64,000 nt of DNA from Takakia lepidozioides (lineage: Eukaryota; Streptophyta; Takakiopsida; Takakiales; Takakiaceae): contig CM060732.1 in NCBI GenBank assembly GCA_030704615.1, positions 5,704,001 through 5,768,000 of the forward strand, read 5' to 3'. This document shows positions 44,530-55,591 of the stretch, one piece after another. The notes beneath the pieces are model-generated. The model was not told the origin of the DNA. It ran no database searches and saw only the letters and a program-made list of their open reading frames with translations. Position 1 is the stretch's first letter. Every line of letters starts with the position of its first letter. A program made the translations under genes and the position numbers.

Positions 44530-46719
44530 TATGAAGTTTTCTTTTGCTTTCATTCGGGGCCAATTTTGAAATGGGATGGTTGTGTGTCCTTGTTGTCATG
44601 TTTGCAATGTGTGCGTGGGATGCAAATTCATGGGAACAAACTGTCGTTGGAGATGGGGGTTGCATGGACTACCCGGATTGTTCCTTCAATCTATTTAGTG
44701 TTTTGCGGAGCTCATAGGCTTGTGTGCATTGCAAAAACAAACAAACGTCTTTGGTTCGGGTAGAGCATTCTCGCATCATTTGCTCGTTGGTCTCCAAACC
44801 ATTCGACAGAGTGCTTACCGGACCTGCACCACCCGACACAGGGTTCACGAAGCATTGGTCAAGGTACAAATCAATGTAATGAGTTGTGAAGAGGCCACAT
44901 TCCTATGTGGAGGATTGCTGGGGAATTGGGGGGCACACCCATCGCATAGTTTCGGTGGCCTCCACCCACCTTGGGTCTGGAGGGTGGAATCCTCTTACCA
45001 TAGCCCAGAATCTAGCAAACAATGGCTTCAACCTCTTGTGTTTGTGCATGTTTTTGATGCTATTCAAGTGAAGGTGGCGCATGGGTTCCATTATTACGAC
45101 ACTCCAGTGGGTGCTGCACAATACATGCAGACTTTCAGCATCGTCATATCCACGAAACACACGATTCCAAAATGCGTATGGAAGCGAGACAAAGGGGCAG
45201 GGTGTGCAGAAAACTCACTTAGAAGTAACAGGGACAATGAGCGCTTCCACACCAACACAATTCAGGGTAGGGAATCGTCTGTCCATCCAAGTCTGTATGG
45301 ACTCAACTGTTGTCCCATATGCACTGCAATGGTCCCGAAGACAAATCCAAGTGAAAGTGTCTAGAAATCGCACTTTACTGCGTACAGTGGTAGGGAGGGA
45401 AAGTGTTTTGCAAGAAACCCAAAAGTCCATGAGGCGGTCACTTGTCCAGCCCCTTGCATGTCCCGGGCCTCATTTATCACTTGCCAGAGGGGTATAACGG
45501 CCTCCCACCATCTATACTAAAGGCGGGATGAGGTATGACAGAATTAAATGAGAAAGCTAAATGTGGGGCCAGGAGATAATGCGGCTGTTCTTCTCTATCT
45601 CCCTTAGGAGGCTCGTTCTTGCTATCACTGACTCCGGTGTGTATGCCTCATGGTGTACCCGGGGGGTTTTAACTTTTTACCCCTCAAATAATTTCAATAA
45701 AACTTATCCAGGGAAAAAAAAACAAAAAACATCATAACACTTAACACTTGCTTTGTAAAATCTTCTGGAGTAAAAAGAAAAAGATAACAGCTGAAGAGGG
45801 TTGACAGATATGGAGGGTAGACTGTATGGTGATGGAGTCGGAAGTGTAGAAATTAAAGTCCAGACCTGAACACTCAGTCTCCAGACATGGCTTTCATTCA
45901 TGAGACACAAAAAAAACTTAAGCTTGTTCCTGCTTGCTCGCAGTGGCAGGGATAGTACTAACTGTTTGTCCATCCTGAGAAGGTTCAGGGCACTTTATTT
46001 TCATCTACACCACTTCATCATGGAAGTGATAGCAGTCTCAGTGGTGAAGCTATTTCTTTTGTGATCGTCTTGGCCTTCAAAAAATATAAATCAAATCACA
46101 TAGGACACAACATCTGTTGTGACTTAACTTCAATGCAATTAAAACATGTGCTAAGTCTACCGAATGGGCTGCTCATAAGCCAGTCGGAAGGTAGAAATTG
46201 GATTGGATCAAGCTGAAAGGTTGATCTCTGTTCACAAATGGCTTATGACAAGTAGCAGTGATTCATAAGCTCATACAATCAGCGGGAGAGACGGTAGCCA
46301 GATAGTGACCAAAATGCAGGATAACACACCACGAGGGAGCCCCTCCATCAAAGAAACAAAAGAGGATTCTGACCAGGTAGGATGAGTCACCCCACAATCG
46401 GGAGACGAGAACATGAGACAAGGTGCACCAGTAATTTGATCGACAAGGCATAGCACCTGGGGGCTGTTGGGCCGTGCTAGTAAAATTACATTTTGTACAG
46501 ATGTATGACCACCGCTCTACACTTGGTGATGTAATCCAAGATTACATACTGCATTCTGCAAAATTGGTGACGTCTTTGAATCCAAACCTCTTGGACTTCC
46601 CTCCTCATGTCTATTCACACCTACACAAGAGTACCCTATGCACAAGTGCCAGTAGCACGATGACTTCAGACTGCGAGTAATCCATTCCTTACAACTTTGC
46701 AAACAGGGAAATGTCGCAA
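44530..46719. other. Spacer between the methyltransferase-like and EXORDIUM-like genes
   Basis: No recognised gene. The part next to 46719 should hold the EXORDIUM 3' UTR. Near 45685-45730, a ttaacttttta block, tttcaataaaactt and an A-rich run resemble a transcript or retroposon 3' end in plus orientation. ORFs at 44720-45364 and 45081-45497 overlap in different frames and show no motif. Confidence 0.35.
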
Positions 46720-47733
46720 TCAGAAAAGAGGTGTGCAGGAGAGGGTGGAGGGGTCCCAGAGAGCAGGCAGCAAATACTTGCGGTCGTTGACGCCTTCTGC
46801 GTTATAGCTCGCACCAGAGATCGTCTCAACTAACAGATGCCCTGGATAGCCAGGATACGCCCCCTCTCCATAAATACCAGTGCACGCTGTGGCTGCCTCT
46901 AATGGAAGAGCTGCATCACCCTGGTAGTAACCACTGATGAAGGGGTCTGTGGCTGTGCCAGCTAGCATGCTCGCAATATTGATGATCATGCCATCCACAC
47001 CAACATCCGCATTCGGAGGAATCAGAGCCTTGGCTCCCTGAGGCCCATACTGAGGCAGAGCAAAAGGCCATGCGCATTGACCTGGACATTGCGTGGCCGA
47101 GTTGCCGATCCAGGCATACGGCAGCTGCTGGCCCTTAGTGATGAGTGCTGGTGAGGTGAAAAAATGGGAGGCGCATCTGCTTCTGCAGAATTCATCCACA
47201 TAGACAGCGTCAGATGTGAGGACAACATAGACTGCCTTGGAGTCAGTGGGGAATGTGGCCAGCGACTTGAGCACCAAGGATTCTATGTCACACATTTTGA
47301 GTTTCCTTCCAAGGGAGTAGTCGCTATCAGACACCTCACCACCCAGCTGGACTGTTGTCATTACACCTGAATTTAAAGCATCCTTGTACCCGGCGGTCAA
47401 CTTCCACCAGCTATTCACCGAGGGATGATCCTCGGGCGACTCTTGGAAGGAGGCGAAAAAGTCCCCAATGGTAGAGCGCTGCGCAGAGCTGAAACTCCCA
47501 TACCAGACAACGTATGCTCGGAGGCTGGAGCTGCCAGACAGCAGGGGCCCACTATGGTAAGGCAGAATGAGAGGGGAGCTCACTAGAGTCGACAGCTTAC
47601 GCACTCTATGTGGGGCATCCTCTGAATCGAGAATGGAGAAGAGTGGGGGAGAAGGCCGAGCTTCCACCACGGAAGCAACGCAGCAGAGTAGATGAGTCAA
47701 CATGGCCAGAACCACGAAAGTTTGGAAGGCCAT
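46720..47733 (-). CDS. EXORDIUM/PHI-1-like secreted protein
   Basis: A single exon of 337 residues, the usual size of the Phi_1 family (PF04674). Residues 1-25 are a signal peptide (FVVLAMLTHLLCCVASVVEA). Family blocks follow in order: LILPYHSGPLLSG, LRAYVVWYGSFSSAQRSTI, PSVNSWWKLTAGY, VYVVLTSDAVYVDEFCRSRC, YAWIGNSATQCPGQCAWPF, PNADVGVDGMIINIASMLAG, and the C-terminal YNAEGVNDRKYLLPALWDP and a last Cys. In Arabidopsis EXO and EXL proteins are apoplastic and link brassinosteroid or carbon status to cell expansion; the biochemical activity is unknown. Intronless, as most family members are. The start codon is placed just before the signal peptide. No damage seen, so probably functional. Confidence 0.93.
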   Translation of the reverse strand: MAFQTFVVLAMLTHLLCCVASVVEARPSPPLFSILDSEDAPHRVRKLSTLVSSPLILPYHSGPLLSGSSSLRAYVVWYGSFSSAQRSTIGDFFASFQESPEDHPSVNSWWKLTAGYKDALNSGVMTTVQLGGEVSDSDYSLGRKLKMCDIESLVLKSLATFPTDSKAVYVVLTSDAVYVDEFCRSRCASHFFTSPALITKGQQLPYAWIGNSATQCPGQCAWPFALPQYGPQGAKALIPPNADVGVDGMIINIASMLAGTATDPFISGYYQGDAALPLEAATACTGIYGEGAYPGYPGHLLVETISGASYNAEGVNDRKYLLPALWDPSTLSCTPLF

Positions 47734-48443
47734 AATTCAGTGTGTACCTACCCACTCGGTTACAGCTCGCCTGTGTGAACGCTTCTAAGACGTAGGCGCC
47801 AACGTCGGAACCCTCAGATTGCAGTGCAGTGCAATTGAAGCTCAAAAGATCTTCAAAACCTTCGGATCACCTATACTACTCTCTCAACTCCTTGTACCAG
47901 CAGAGTACCCGTGTATGACTGACTCCTCAACCCCTGTCAAGTTGAGTGAAATTTTTGAAAGAGAGAGATCAGTTCTGCTGTTGGAAGAAGGAGTGAGAGA
48001 GGACCTTCGTATTTCTACCCTGGATTGAGTCCACAGATTTACAGAACAAGTCAGCCGAAAGCACAAGCGAAGAGGGAGTGTTGAAGTTCGGTCTGAGAGA
48101 AAGAGAGTCCAACACACGTGGGCGTGGGAGAGAACACTGGGACACGCTGTGGCTGATAGAGCCAGAGAATAAATAGAAGCGGCGGGGCTTGCAGTGCTCA
48201 ACTGGAAGCGAGCAAATGTACGAAAGCTGGGACCTAGTCCTATGCCCTTTGCACAATCCTCGAGAATCCACAGAAGAGCTCCAGCCTGGCTCGCATGTCA
48301 GGATTGCCGATGTGGCCACATGAGTGCTGTGCATGCGGTGCCATCCCCCAGTCAAAGGGGATGTTATGTATTGCCTGGGTCCCGGCCCTCATCATCTCCA
48401 CTGCACGGATTTCAGACAACCACTTGTTCATCACCCACCGCAC
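47734..48443. promoter_or_regulatory. EXORDIUM-like upstream region
   Basis: It should contain the promoter of the minus-strand gene. On that strand a ctatttattc string (about 48166-48175) could serve as a TATA element; this is only a guess. Overlapping ORFs on both strands are not convincing genes. Confidence 0.3.
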
Positions 48444-48445
48444 TA

Positions 48446-48982
48446 CCGTCCCTGGACAACCGTTTAGGCATTTTTGCGTCTAATATTTATTAAAAACCAA
48501 ACAGACTGCTTAGGCACGTTTCTCAAACCATTTCTCACATTAGGCATCTTCATGCTACATGTCTTTTGAATTAGGCACATGAGAAGAGAAAACATTTATT
48601 TTCTTAAGAATAAAAATAGAAAATAGAAACCCAATGCCCATGGGCCCCTTGTCCCATGCCAACAGGCCCCAGCTCAAATCTCCTCCAAGCTTGCACTTAG
48701 CCGGCTCCGCCTCATGAGTCCATACTCCATGAGGTTTTCGCAAATAGATTGGGATCTGTAGGAAGTTATTTCGCATATATTTGTATTGATTTTTGTTCAA
48801 TTTTCATCTTATTACAAACAACATGAGAAGAGGCTTGAAAGTTTTTTGCTCGAATTTTTAGGCATTAGGCACTTGGTCCCATAGTTTCCGAACAATTAGG
48901 CCAAAATCTGAAAAAAATCCCAAAACGCATTAGGCACTTTCATTTTGAATTAATTATTGCCTAAACGGTTGTCGAGGGACGG
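48446..48982. mobile_element. 537-bp MITE with TA target duplication
   Basis: Ends CCGTCCCTGGACAACCGTTT (48446) and, inverted, CCGTCCCTCGACAACCGTTT (48982) agree at 24 of 25 bases, and TA flanks both sides (48444-48445, 48983-48984). The interior repeats ttaggca six or more times (for example about 48509, 48540, 48571, 48865, 48930). No ORF. TA duplications place it with Tc1/mariner-type (Stowaway-like) elements. The ends differ from those of the pogo family at 14786. Confidence 0.85.
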
Positions 48983-48984
48983 TA

Positions 48985-49902
48985 ATCACAGTAGTAGTAC
49001 ACACACGGGACAATTTTGACACAAAGATTTTCCAACATCACAAGTATATATGCTAGATCAGAGTCGTCCGTGGGCGGATGTCATGCAAAACATCATGGTG
49101 AAAAGCCCTCTGGTTCAGAAACGAGTTCCGAACTTCGAAAATGTGATAATACCCACCGCTACTTTGGGAAAATTTTGAAGGTCAGGGAAATGTTCTACAT
49201 ATGCATCAATTGCACCAACAGTTTGAATGGGTTCTTAGATGACTTCTTCGATATCCCAAAATTTCACTTTACTTTATCGGTAACCTACCGCCTTGCATCA
49301 GGTTTTTCTGTAACACCTGTAAGCCTAATCACAAGACCCCACTGAATTTGAATGGGGGTGTGCCCAGTGTACAGGGAGGGGTGCTTTTGGTACACCTCCA
49401 CGCTCATCATCATCAGGAGCAGTTGCCTAGTGTCAGGGCTCTTGTACTTGTGCATGGCAGCTCAATCAATGTGTGATGATCAACACCTCAACTTGGGTTT
49501 CACCCAACTTGATCCAAGGCTTTAGGCTACAAATACTCAGGCGCCCACCTCACAAAATTCTAGGCCTGATACAAACAAATTTGACTTCCAAGGAATTTCC
49601 AGGTCTGGGACGTAGTAATGGTTTCGTAGGAACAATTTTTATCTCATAATAAGCTACACAGTAGTCTGCCTTAACGGTCACTTGTGGTACTCATCAATCC
49701 GAAGACAGTGTGGGAGACGCAAAACTTCCAGCCCCCTTTTGTCAGGACATACCTGACCTAATGTCCCCTTGATAGGACGCTCATTGCATAGCCTCACGTT
49801 GAACACGATATGTACGATATGTGATATGTACACTGGATAATTCTTATGCCTATAGAGCAGAAAAATTATAACATTTATGTAGATATATTAGATAACAGAA
49901 AT
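48985..49902. other. Unassigned spacer
   Basis: No motif recognised. One 109-codon ORF (49016-49345) is without support. Confidence 0.3.
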
Positions 49903-50600
49903 AGAGGCCACGCCGCGGAGTCGATAAACCCCCCGTTTCGGGCAGCGGGTTGCGACGCCGATTTTGCGATGTCCGGGTGTCGCACGAGCGTCGCCAAAAA
50001 AACGTCGCAAATATGCGACGTATGGGGGTCGCGGACCCCCCCCCCCGCAACGCACGGACGTCACTTTTTAGGCGGTCCATGGCGATGGCAGGGGCCTCCT
50101 GCTAGCGACGCTCGGCCGTCGTTGCCCTCCAGCCGACAGCATTGGAGGGGGCGACGGCTCGGCGTCGCACCAATTTTTTTTCTAAATTGCCCGTGTGTCG
50201 CATCCTAGAAACAAAAAACACGTGGTGTACGCCGGGTGGTAGAATAAGCGACGCCGCTGCGTCGCGGCTAACGACTCCTGGGCGTGGCAACGAAAAAAAA
50301 CCCGTCACTGCTGGAGTCGGGCGTTGCGACGCTCGGCCGTGGGTTTCCGCGACGTGCTGGCGTCGCTTTCCAGATTTTCAATTTATAAAAATAAATAAAA
50401 CACGTGGTGCAGGCAGGCTGTTGGATCCGCGGCGTCGCTGCTAGCAACCCCCGGACTAAAAAAAAACCCGTTGCTAGGGGGGGGTCGGGCGTTGCTACCG
50501 GCATTGGTATTTGCAACGCCCGATCGTTGTTGCTTGCGACCCCTGCCAAAAAAACCCGTTGCCAATACCGACGCCCTGCCGTCGCAAGGCCGGCCTGGTG
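49903..50600 (+). repeat. CACTA-type subterminal array, copy 2
   Basis: Homologous along its length to 39045-39745: ggccacgccgcg, cgtcgccaaaaaaacgt, tatgcgacgtatggggg, cgacgccctgccgtcgc and ggc-ggcctggtgggg occur in the same order. The CACTA terminus itself is absent; the homology starts abruptly after agaaatag. It ends in a run of 20 G. Confidence 0.6.
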
Positions 50601-50660
50601 GGGGGGGGGGGGGGGGGGGATTGGGGGTTGATTTTGGGGTGAATTGGGGGTGTGGTTTGT
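50600..50660. repeat. G20 run followed by G-rich sequence
   Basis: Twenty consecutive G (50600-50619), then ggggg, gggg and ggggg blocks to about 50655. It could form a G-quadruplex; length is likely unstable or affected by sequencing error. Confidence 0.7.
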
Positions 50661-50847
50661 TTTTCCCCTGGTTTTGTTTTGTGTTCGGAGACCTTACAGC
50701 TTCCATTGCTCTGATTTAGTGTTAGAGGACTGTAGGGGACTTAGACACTTATACGGGATCTGTAGGGTACCCTTAATTTTTGCACAGACTGAGACCAACA
50801 GGAGCCTTAGGGGTGACAGCAGCGCACTGTAGAGGGGGGTTACACAG

Positions 50848-51140
50848 CCCGTCACAGTCGTCACAGTCGACACAGCCAACACAGCCCGTCACAGTCGTCA
50901 CAGCCGACACAGCCAACACAGCCCGTCACAGTCGTCACAGCCGACACAACCAACACAGCCCGTCACAGTCGTCACAGCAGACACAGCCGACACAGCCACA
51001 CAGCCACACAGCCAGTCACAGCCCGACACAGCCAAACACAGTCGCATAGCCAGTCACAGCCGTCACAGTTTCGCACAGCCAGTCACAGCCCGTCACAGTT
51101 TCACACAGCCAGTCACAGCTTGACACAGCTGTCACGATCA
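50848..51140. repeat. CACAG-based minisatellite, 5' of gypsy element 2
   Basis: Roughly thirty irregular copies of a 9-base unit of the form cacagccnt/cacagtcgt, some grouped into about 19-base and 38-base higher-order units (cacagcccgtcacagtcgt). It lies just before the gypsy element; a related array (58510-58930) lies just after it. Confidence 0.8.
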
Positions 51141-51656
51141 TAGGGAACGAAGAGTAGGACAGGGAACGACTGTGGGGAACAACACCTGCGAAGGGAACAT
51201 GTTAGTTCACAGACGACGGTTAGTGAGGAAAACGGTTAGAACCGCGGATAGGAAGATAAAGGGGGACTTCGGGGGAAGATGAGGATCATTATCTCGGAGG
51301 AGGACTTCTTAGTCAGGCTGGAGCGGAGATCGGAAGCAAAAGATGGAGAGCACGGTGAAGGAGGAAAGAGGATTAGTAGATGCTTGTTATATGCAAAGCT
51401 GTAGTGATATTGTAGAGCAGATTAGAGACACAATGGCTTCGGCCTGATACCTGATAAATCATAATCTGATACTTATACGATACAATCACACTGTGTAGAG
51501 AGATCTGAGTGAAGCTGTGGATTGAATGGATGAGTGAAGGAAACCGATAGATTGATGAAGCAAACTGATACTTAATTATCAATGGTAAGGTAGTTAAGAT
51601 GAATGCGGAAAGGGAAACAAATAGGAAACACCCCCATGATACACTAGCTGTAGGTC

Positions 51657-52801
51657 ATGACTGATTGTTCTGCGTGGGCTGAGTACTTAGAGATTTCCGA
51701 CTCTTCTATCTTGGAGTTTCCGCCTCGGATAGCGAAGGGATGGGTGAGTAAAAGCCGCGCGACATTTGGCGACCATACTGGGGACCTGGGACATGAACAA
51801 CCAAATGTGACAGGCATCTGGTGGGATCATGGTGGTTGGACCATTAAAGAATTTGAAGTGAATCAAATTCCCTGTGGAACGAAGGAAGAAAGATTGTCCA
51901 AACAATTCTTTCAAAGGTTCTTGGAATTGCCAGACGGTTGTAAAGAAAATATTCTTAAACGAGTGCATGATGCTGATCCAGAATGGGGTCTGGAGAAAGG
52001 AGTGATAAAGATTTATCAGGTAGCCTGTAGAGGAAGAGCACGTTGGTTACCAACATTGGTTTATGTGATAGCATTGCTATCCATTAAACGAGTAGAGTTT
52101 GAAGGCTGGGAAGAAAGAAAGGTGAATGTTTATACTCATATGCATGAAGAGCTTGTACTGGTAAAGAATTGGATTCCAAAGGATATTTTGTGGATCAAAC
52201 TCACACAAGAACAGCTTTTCAGACTTGTTTGCCATATGGTTATATGGTAACGGAGACTTCAAGTATAGCCAAGGGAGCATTGAAGCTTGAAAGAAACCCA
52301 GGCATATACGAGAGATATTACAGAAGAGAGTTTTGGTTATTGCCACATTAAAAGAAATGAAAGACATGGGACATGAGTGATGAAAGAGAAGCTAGACGAC
52401 AGAGATATTCAGCAAAAAGAGAAAGCTATCTGAAAGCTAATTATCCATATCTTTGGGAGAGAGGAATAGACATAGGGGAATCATCTGGACCTCTCACACC
52501 ATCAAGATCAAAAAGTGCATCACCTATACCGGAAGAACAAGAGTTGGATGCCACTCCTTCTGTTTCTTTGCAAGAAAGATTAAGGGAATTGGTACAGGAA
52601 GAAGATCAATCACGAGGTGAAAGATCTGAGGTACATCCTTGGATAAAAGACTTGATAGAAATCTTTGATAAGAGTTGGCATGGAACACCAAAAGCAGGAA
52701 CTCCAGTTTCTGAAGCAGAAGATGAAAAGGAGAAGAGATGTGGCAGAGCCAACGGAGAGTTCAGACTCTCCAACACCATTACAGTTGAGTTACATGAGTG
52801 A
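51657..52801 (+). pseudogene. Upstream ORFs of gypsy element 2, unknown function
   Basis: Two adjoining frames (51657-52250 and 52373-52801) encode GIWWDHGGWTIKEF, ERKVNVYTHMHEELVLVKNW and a charged, PEST-like region (SREEDQSRGE-type). They resemble no domain I recognise. Their place before the gag proper suggests an N-terminal extension of the element's gag polyprotein, split by a frameshift near 52245-52370. Confidence 0.45.
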
Positions 52802-53026
52802 AGAAGAAACCCAAGGGCAGAACTTGGAGGATGAAAACAGAGAGAAGAAATTAGAAGAGGAAGAATATGAAGAAGTAGACCCAACAGCTGAGGTTGAGAC
52901 TACAACCAGGACATCCCAACCCGTTGGACCTGGATCAAGTGGAGCACTTGGATCACAGGCCAACGAAGGTGTCGGCTCAGGGGGATCAGGTGGGCTGCCT
53001 GGATCTGGCTCTGGGGGGACAGGAGT

Positions 53027-54830
53027 GTGGGAAGTAGTGCAACTGAAGCTGGGAATACTGTGAATATCGTGGGGCCAGAAGCAAGGAGTGCTCAAGGGCC
53101 ACCACTTGGTGGAAGATCCACCACAAAAACACCAGGTCCAGAAGGACCAGCACCAGCAAGGGTGCCAGCACCTGTCAGTGGGCAGAAGGTAGGGCCACAG
53201 ATGGCGTTACAACCAACACGGGCAAAACCACCCTTTCCAATATATTCAGGAAAAGGGGATCCCGATGTACACATTAGCCAATTTGAGCACATGTATATAG
53301 TGAACAATGAGAATGGCGATGATGCCAAGATGAGACTGTTTCCTTGTTCACTTATCAAGAAAGCAAGTGAATGGTATGCAAGATTCCCTGATAATCATTT
53401 CCTAACCTGGAATGGCTTGAATACAGCATTTCGAAATAGGTTCAGGACAAGTAAAACTGAGGATGAAGTGTATGGAAGTTTACAACAGCTGAAGCAGAAG
53501 AAGCATGAAACTGTTGAAGAGTATATGGAGAAGATGGAATTGATGATGAAAAAGCTGGCTACAGTACCAGCACCCGGGTTACAGAAGACTTGGTTTGTGA
53601 GTGGACTAAGACCAGAGTTGCAAAAGAAAGTGGATATGTTACCCCATAACACAGTGGAGGAGGCATTTGAAACTGCGAACAGAATTGAGCAATTGGGAAT
53701 GCTCAGGAGAGAGAAAAAGAAGATGAGGACTCTGAGGATGAGTCAGATGAAGAAGAAGAGCAAGAACTAAAAAGAAAGAGTAAGAGAAAGGAGAAGTTGA
53801 AGAGGGATAACTATGAAAAAAAAATTGGAAGAAATCTTGAAGAAGTATGCCACAGAGGCTGCAACACATTGGAGGAAGGGTGTATAGTGTGCAAAGGCCA
53901 TACCACCACAGAATGCCACATGAAGGAGAAACACTGTACTATCTGTAAAATGGATAACCATTCTACTGAGAATTGTTACTACAACAGAAGGACAGCTGCA
54001 AGAGAACCTAGGCAAGTAAGGGTGCATCAGGTGCAGCCCCAGCCAGAAATAATGATCAGGACCACTATGGTAGGTCTGGTGGTTATAACAATGGCATGGA
54101 AGGGAGAGGTAATTCAAGAGGGAATTACCAAGGAAATTCCAGAGGCAACTATCAGGGTAATCCAAGGGGGAATTACCAGCCGGGAATCAGGATTATAGAA
54201 ATAATCCAAGAACAGACCAAGGGCGAGGACCCAATGGTGAAGAGCTATGTTACTATTGTAATCAGCCAGGACATCGCAAGGCAGCCTGTTCATTCTGGAT
54301 AAGACACCAGAATGAGATGAGAGCTCCTGTGAATGAGGGCCCAGTGGTGGCAGCTCACATGGTTAGGCATGTGTTTGTACCAGAAGTAAGTACAATGATA
54401 GTAACAAGAAGTAAAGCCAAACTAATACCTCCAGTAGAAGAGGAAGAAGATGAGACTGGAAGTGGCAATGATATGCCTGAAGATGAAGAGACTTGGAAAG
54501 ATGAGAAGGAACTGCACAAGGAAGTGGCAGATACTATAAGGGAAATGCAAAAGAGTACTGATATTCCTGTGGCAGATTCCTCTGATTCGGATGGAGAAAA
54601 AGAAGGGAGTGAGGAAAGAAAAAGGAAAAAAGAAGATGCAGACATGCAAAGTAATGAAGAGACTTTGGCTGCAGTAATATGTCAGACCAAAGCAGAAATT
54701 ACCATTGGACAGCTATTAGCTGTGGCACCTTATTGTAGGCACAGGCTGTATCAAGCAATCAATCGAATTGCCCAAAGAGACAGGAAACACAGACCTGAAC
54801 AGCAAGGTGACCAGTTATAATGTGAAGCCA
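53027..54830 (+). pseudogene. Gag of gypsy element 2 with three zinc knuckles
   Basis: The capsid-like retrotrans_gag part is in 53027-53770: PFPIYSGKGDPDVHISQFEH, LFPCSLIKKASEWYARFPDN and LKQKKHETVEEYMEKMELMM. The nucleocapsid follows, with CIVCKGHTTTEC (about 53884), CTICKMDNHSTENC (about 53938, Cx2Cx4Hx4C), an Arg/Gly/Asn-rich repeat (RGNYQGN units, 54107-54180), and CYYCNQPGHRKAAC (54247-54288). A glutamate-rich linker runs to 54820. Gag packages element RNA. At least two frame changes (about 53770 and 54200) interrupt it. Confidence 0.85.
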
Positions 54831-54847
54831 GAAGGCGAGAACCAGTC

Positions 54848-55297
54848 ATGGACTTTGATGATTCTATGCCAGTAATCCAATTGAGAATTGGAAGCACAGA
54901 ACTAACTGATGTACTGATAGATGGTGGTTCTGGAGTAAATATCATGACAGACCAATTAAGAAAGAAGCTTGGTCTAAGTAACATGAAACCAGCCCCATTT
55001 ACAGTAACAATGGCAGATCAAAGAAGTGTGCAGCCATTGGGATTAATAAGAGGAGTTAAGATACAGATACAGAAAATGATCTTTATGATCACAGTAACTG
55101 TATTAAAAATGGATGAAGTCATGGAGGCTTACTCCTTATTATTGGGACGTCCGTGGCTGAAACAGGCCAGGGTATTCCATGACTGGAATTCTCAGTTACT
55201 AACCGTGCATAATGGGATACACGAGATACAAATTACCACAAAGAAATCTAGTAGATTACCTGCTACAAAGAAGACCTCGAGGAGTCAGAGAGTATGA
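54848..55297 (+). pseudogene. Aspartic protease of gypsy element 2
   Basis: Open frame of 149 residues with VLIDGGSGVNIMTDQLRKKL (54911-54970). The catalytic Asp is followed by GGS rather than the common T/SGA, a form seen in several plant gypsy proteases. The second hallmark, YSLLLGRPWLKQARVFHDW (55128-55185), is the flap-end and ILG-type loop. Cleaves the polyprotein in the virus-like particle. Confidence 0.8.
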
Positions 55298-55591
55298 CTG
55301 GAGAGGAGGACTGGATGAGGAGCAGGAAGCTACCCTATTTGCTGCACACCCAAAGTGGGAGCAGGTTGCAGAGATGCGGCTGGAAAGCCTAAGTTGTTTG
55401 AGAGGTATCTGCTGTGGTGTAGTGACAGCAACACCAACTGAAAGGAAGAGAAAACTAGCATTACCCATCACTTTTATATGAAGAGAAGAGAAGGGAAATA
55501 GAAATCCTAGAAGAACCAGCCACTGTGAGCTTACAAGATGAAGTGGTGACTGGTTGGACAATCACAGCTGATGAGCAGGTGAGAGAATAAA

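Noticed and set aside
50848-51140. CACAG array as a CRISPR array
   Set aside because: Units are short, contiguous and irregular, with no unique spacers, and the DNA is plant nuclear.
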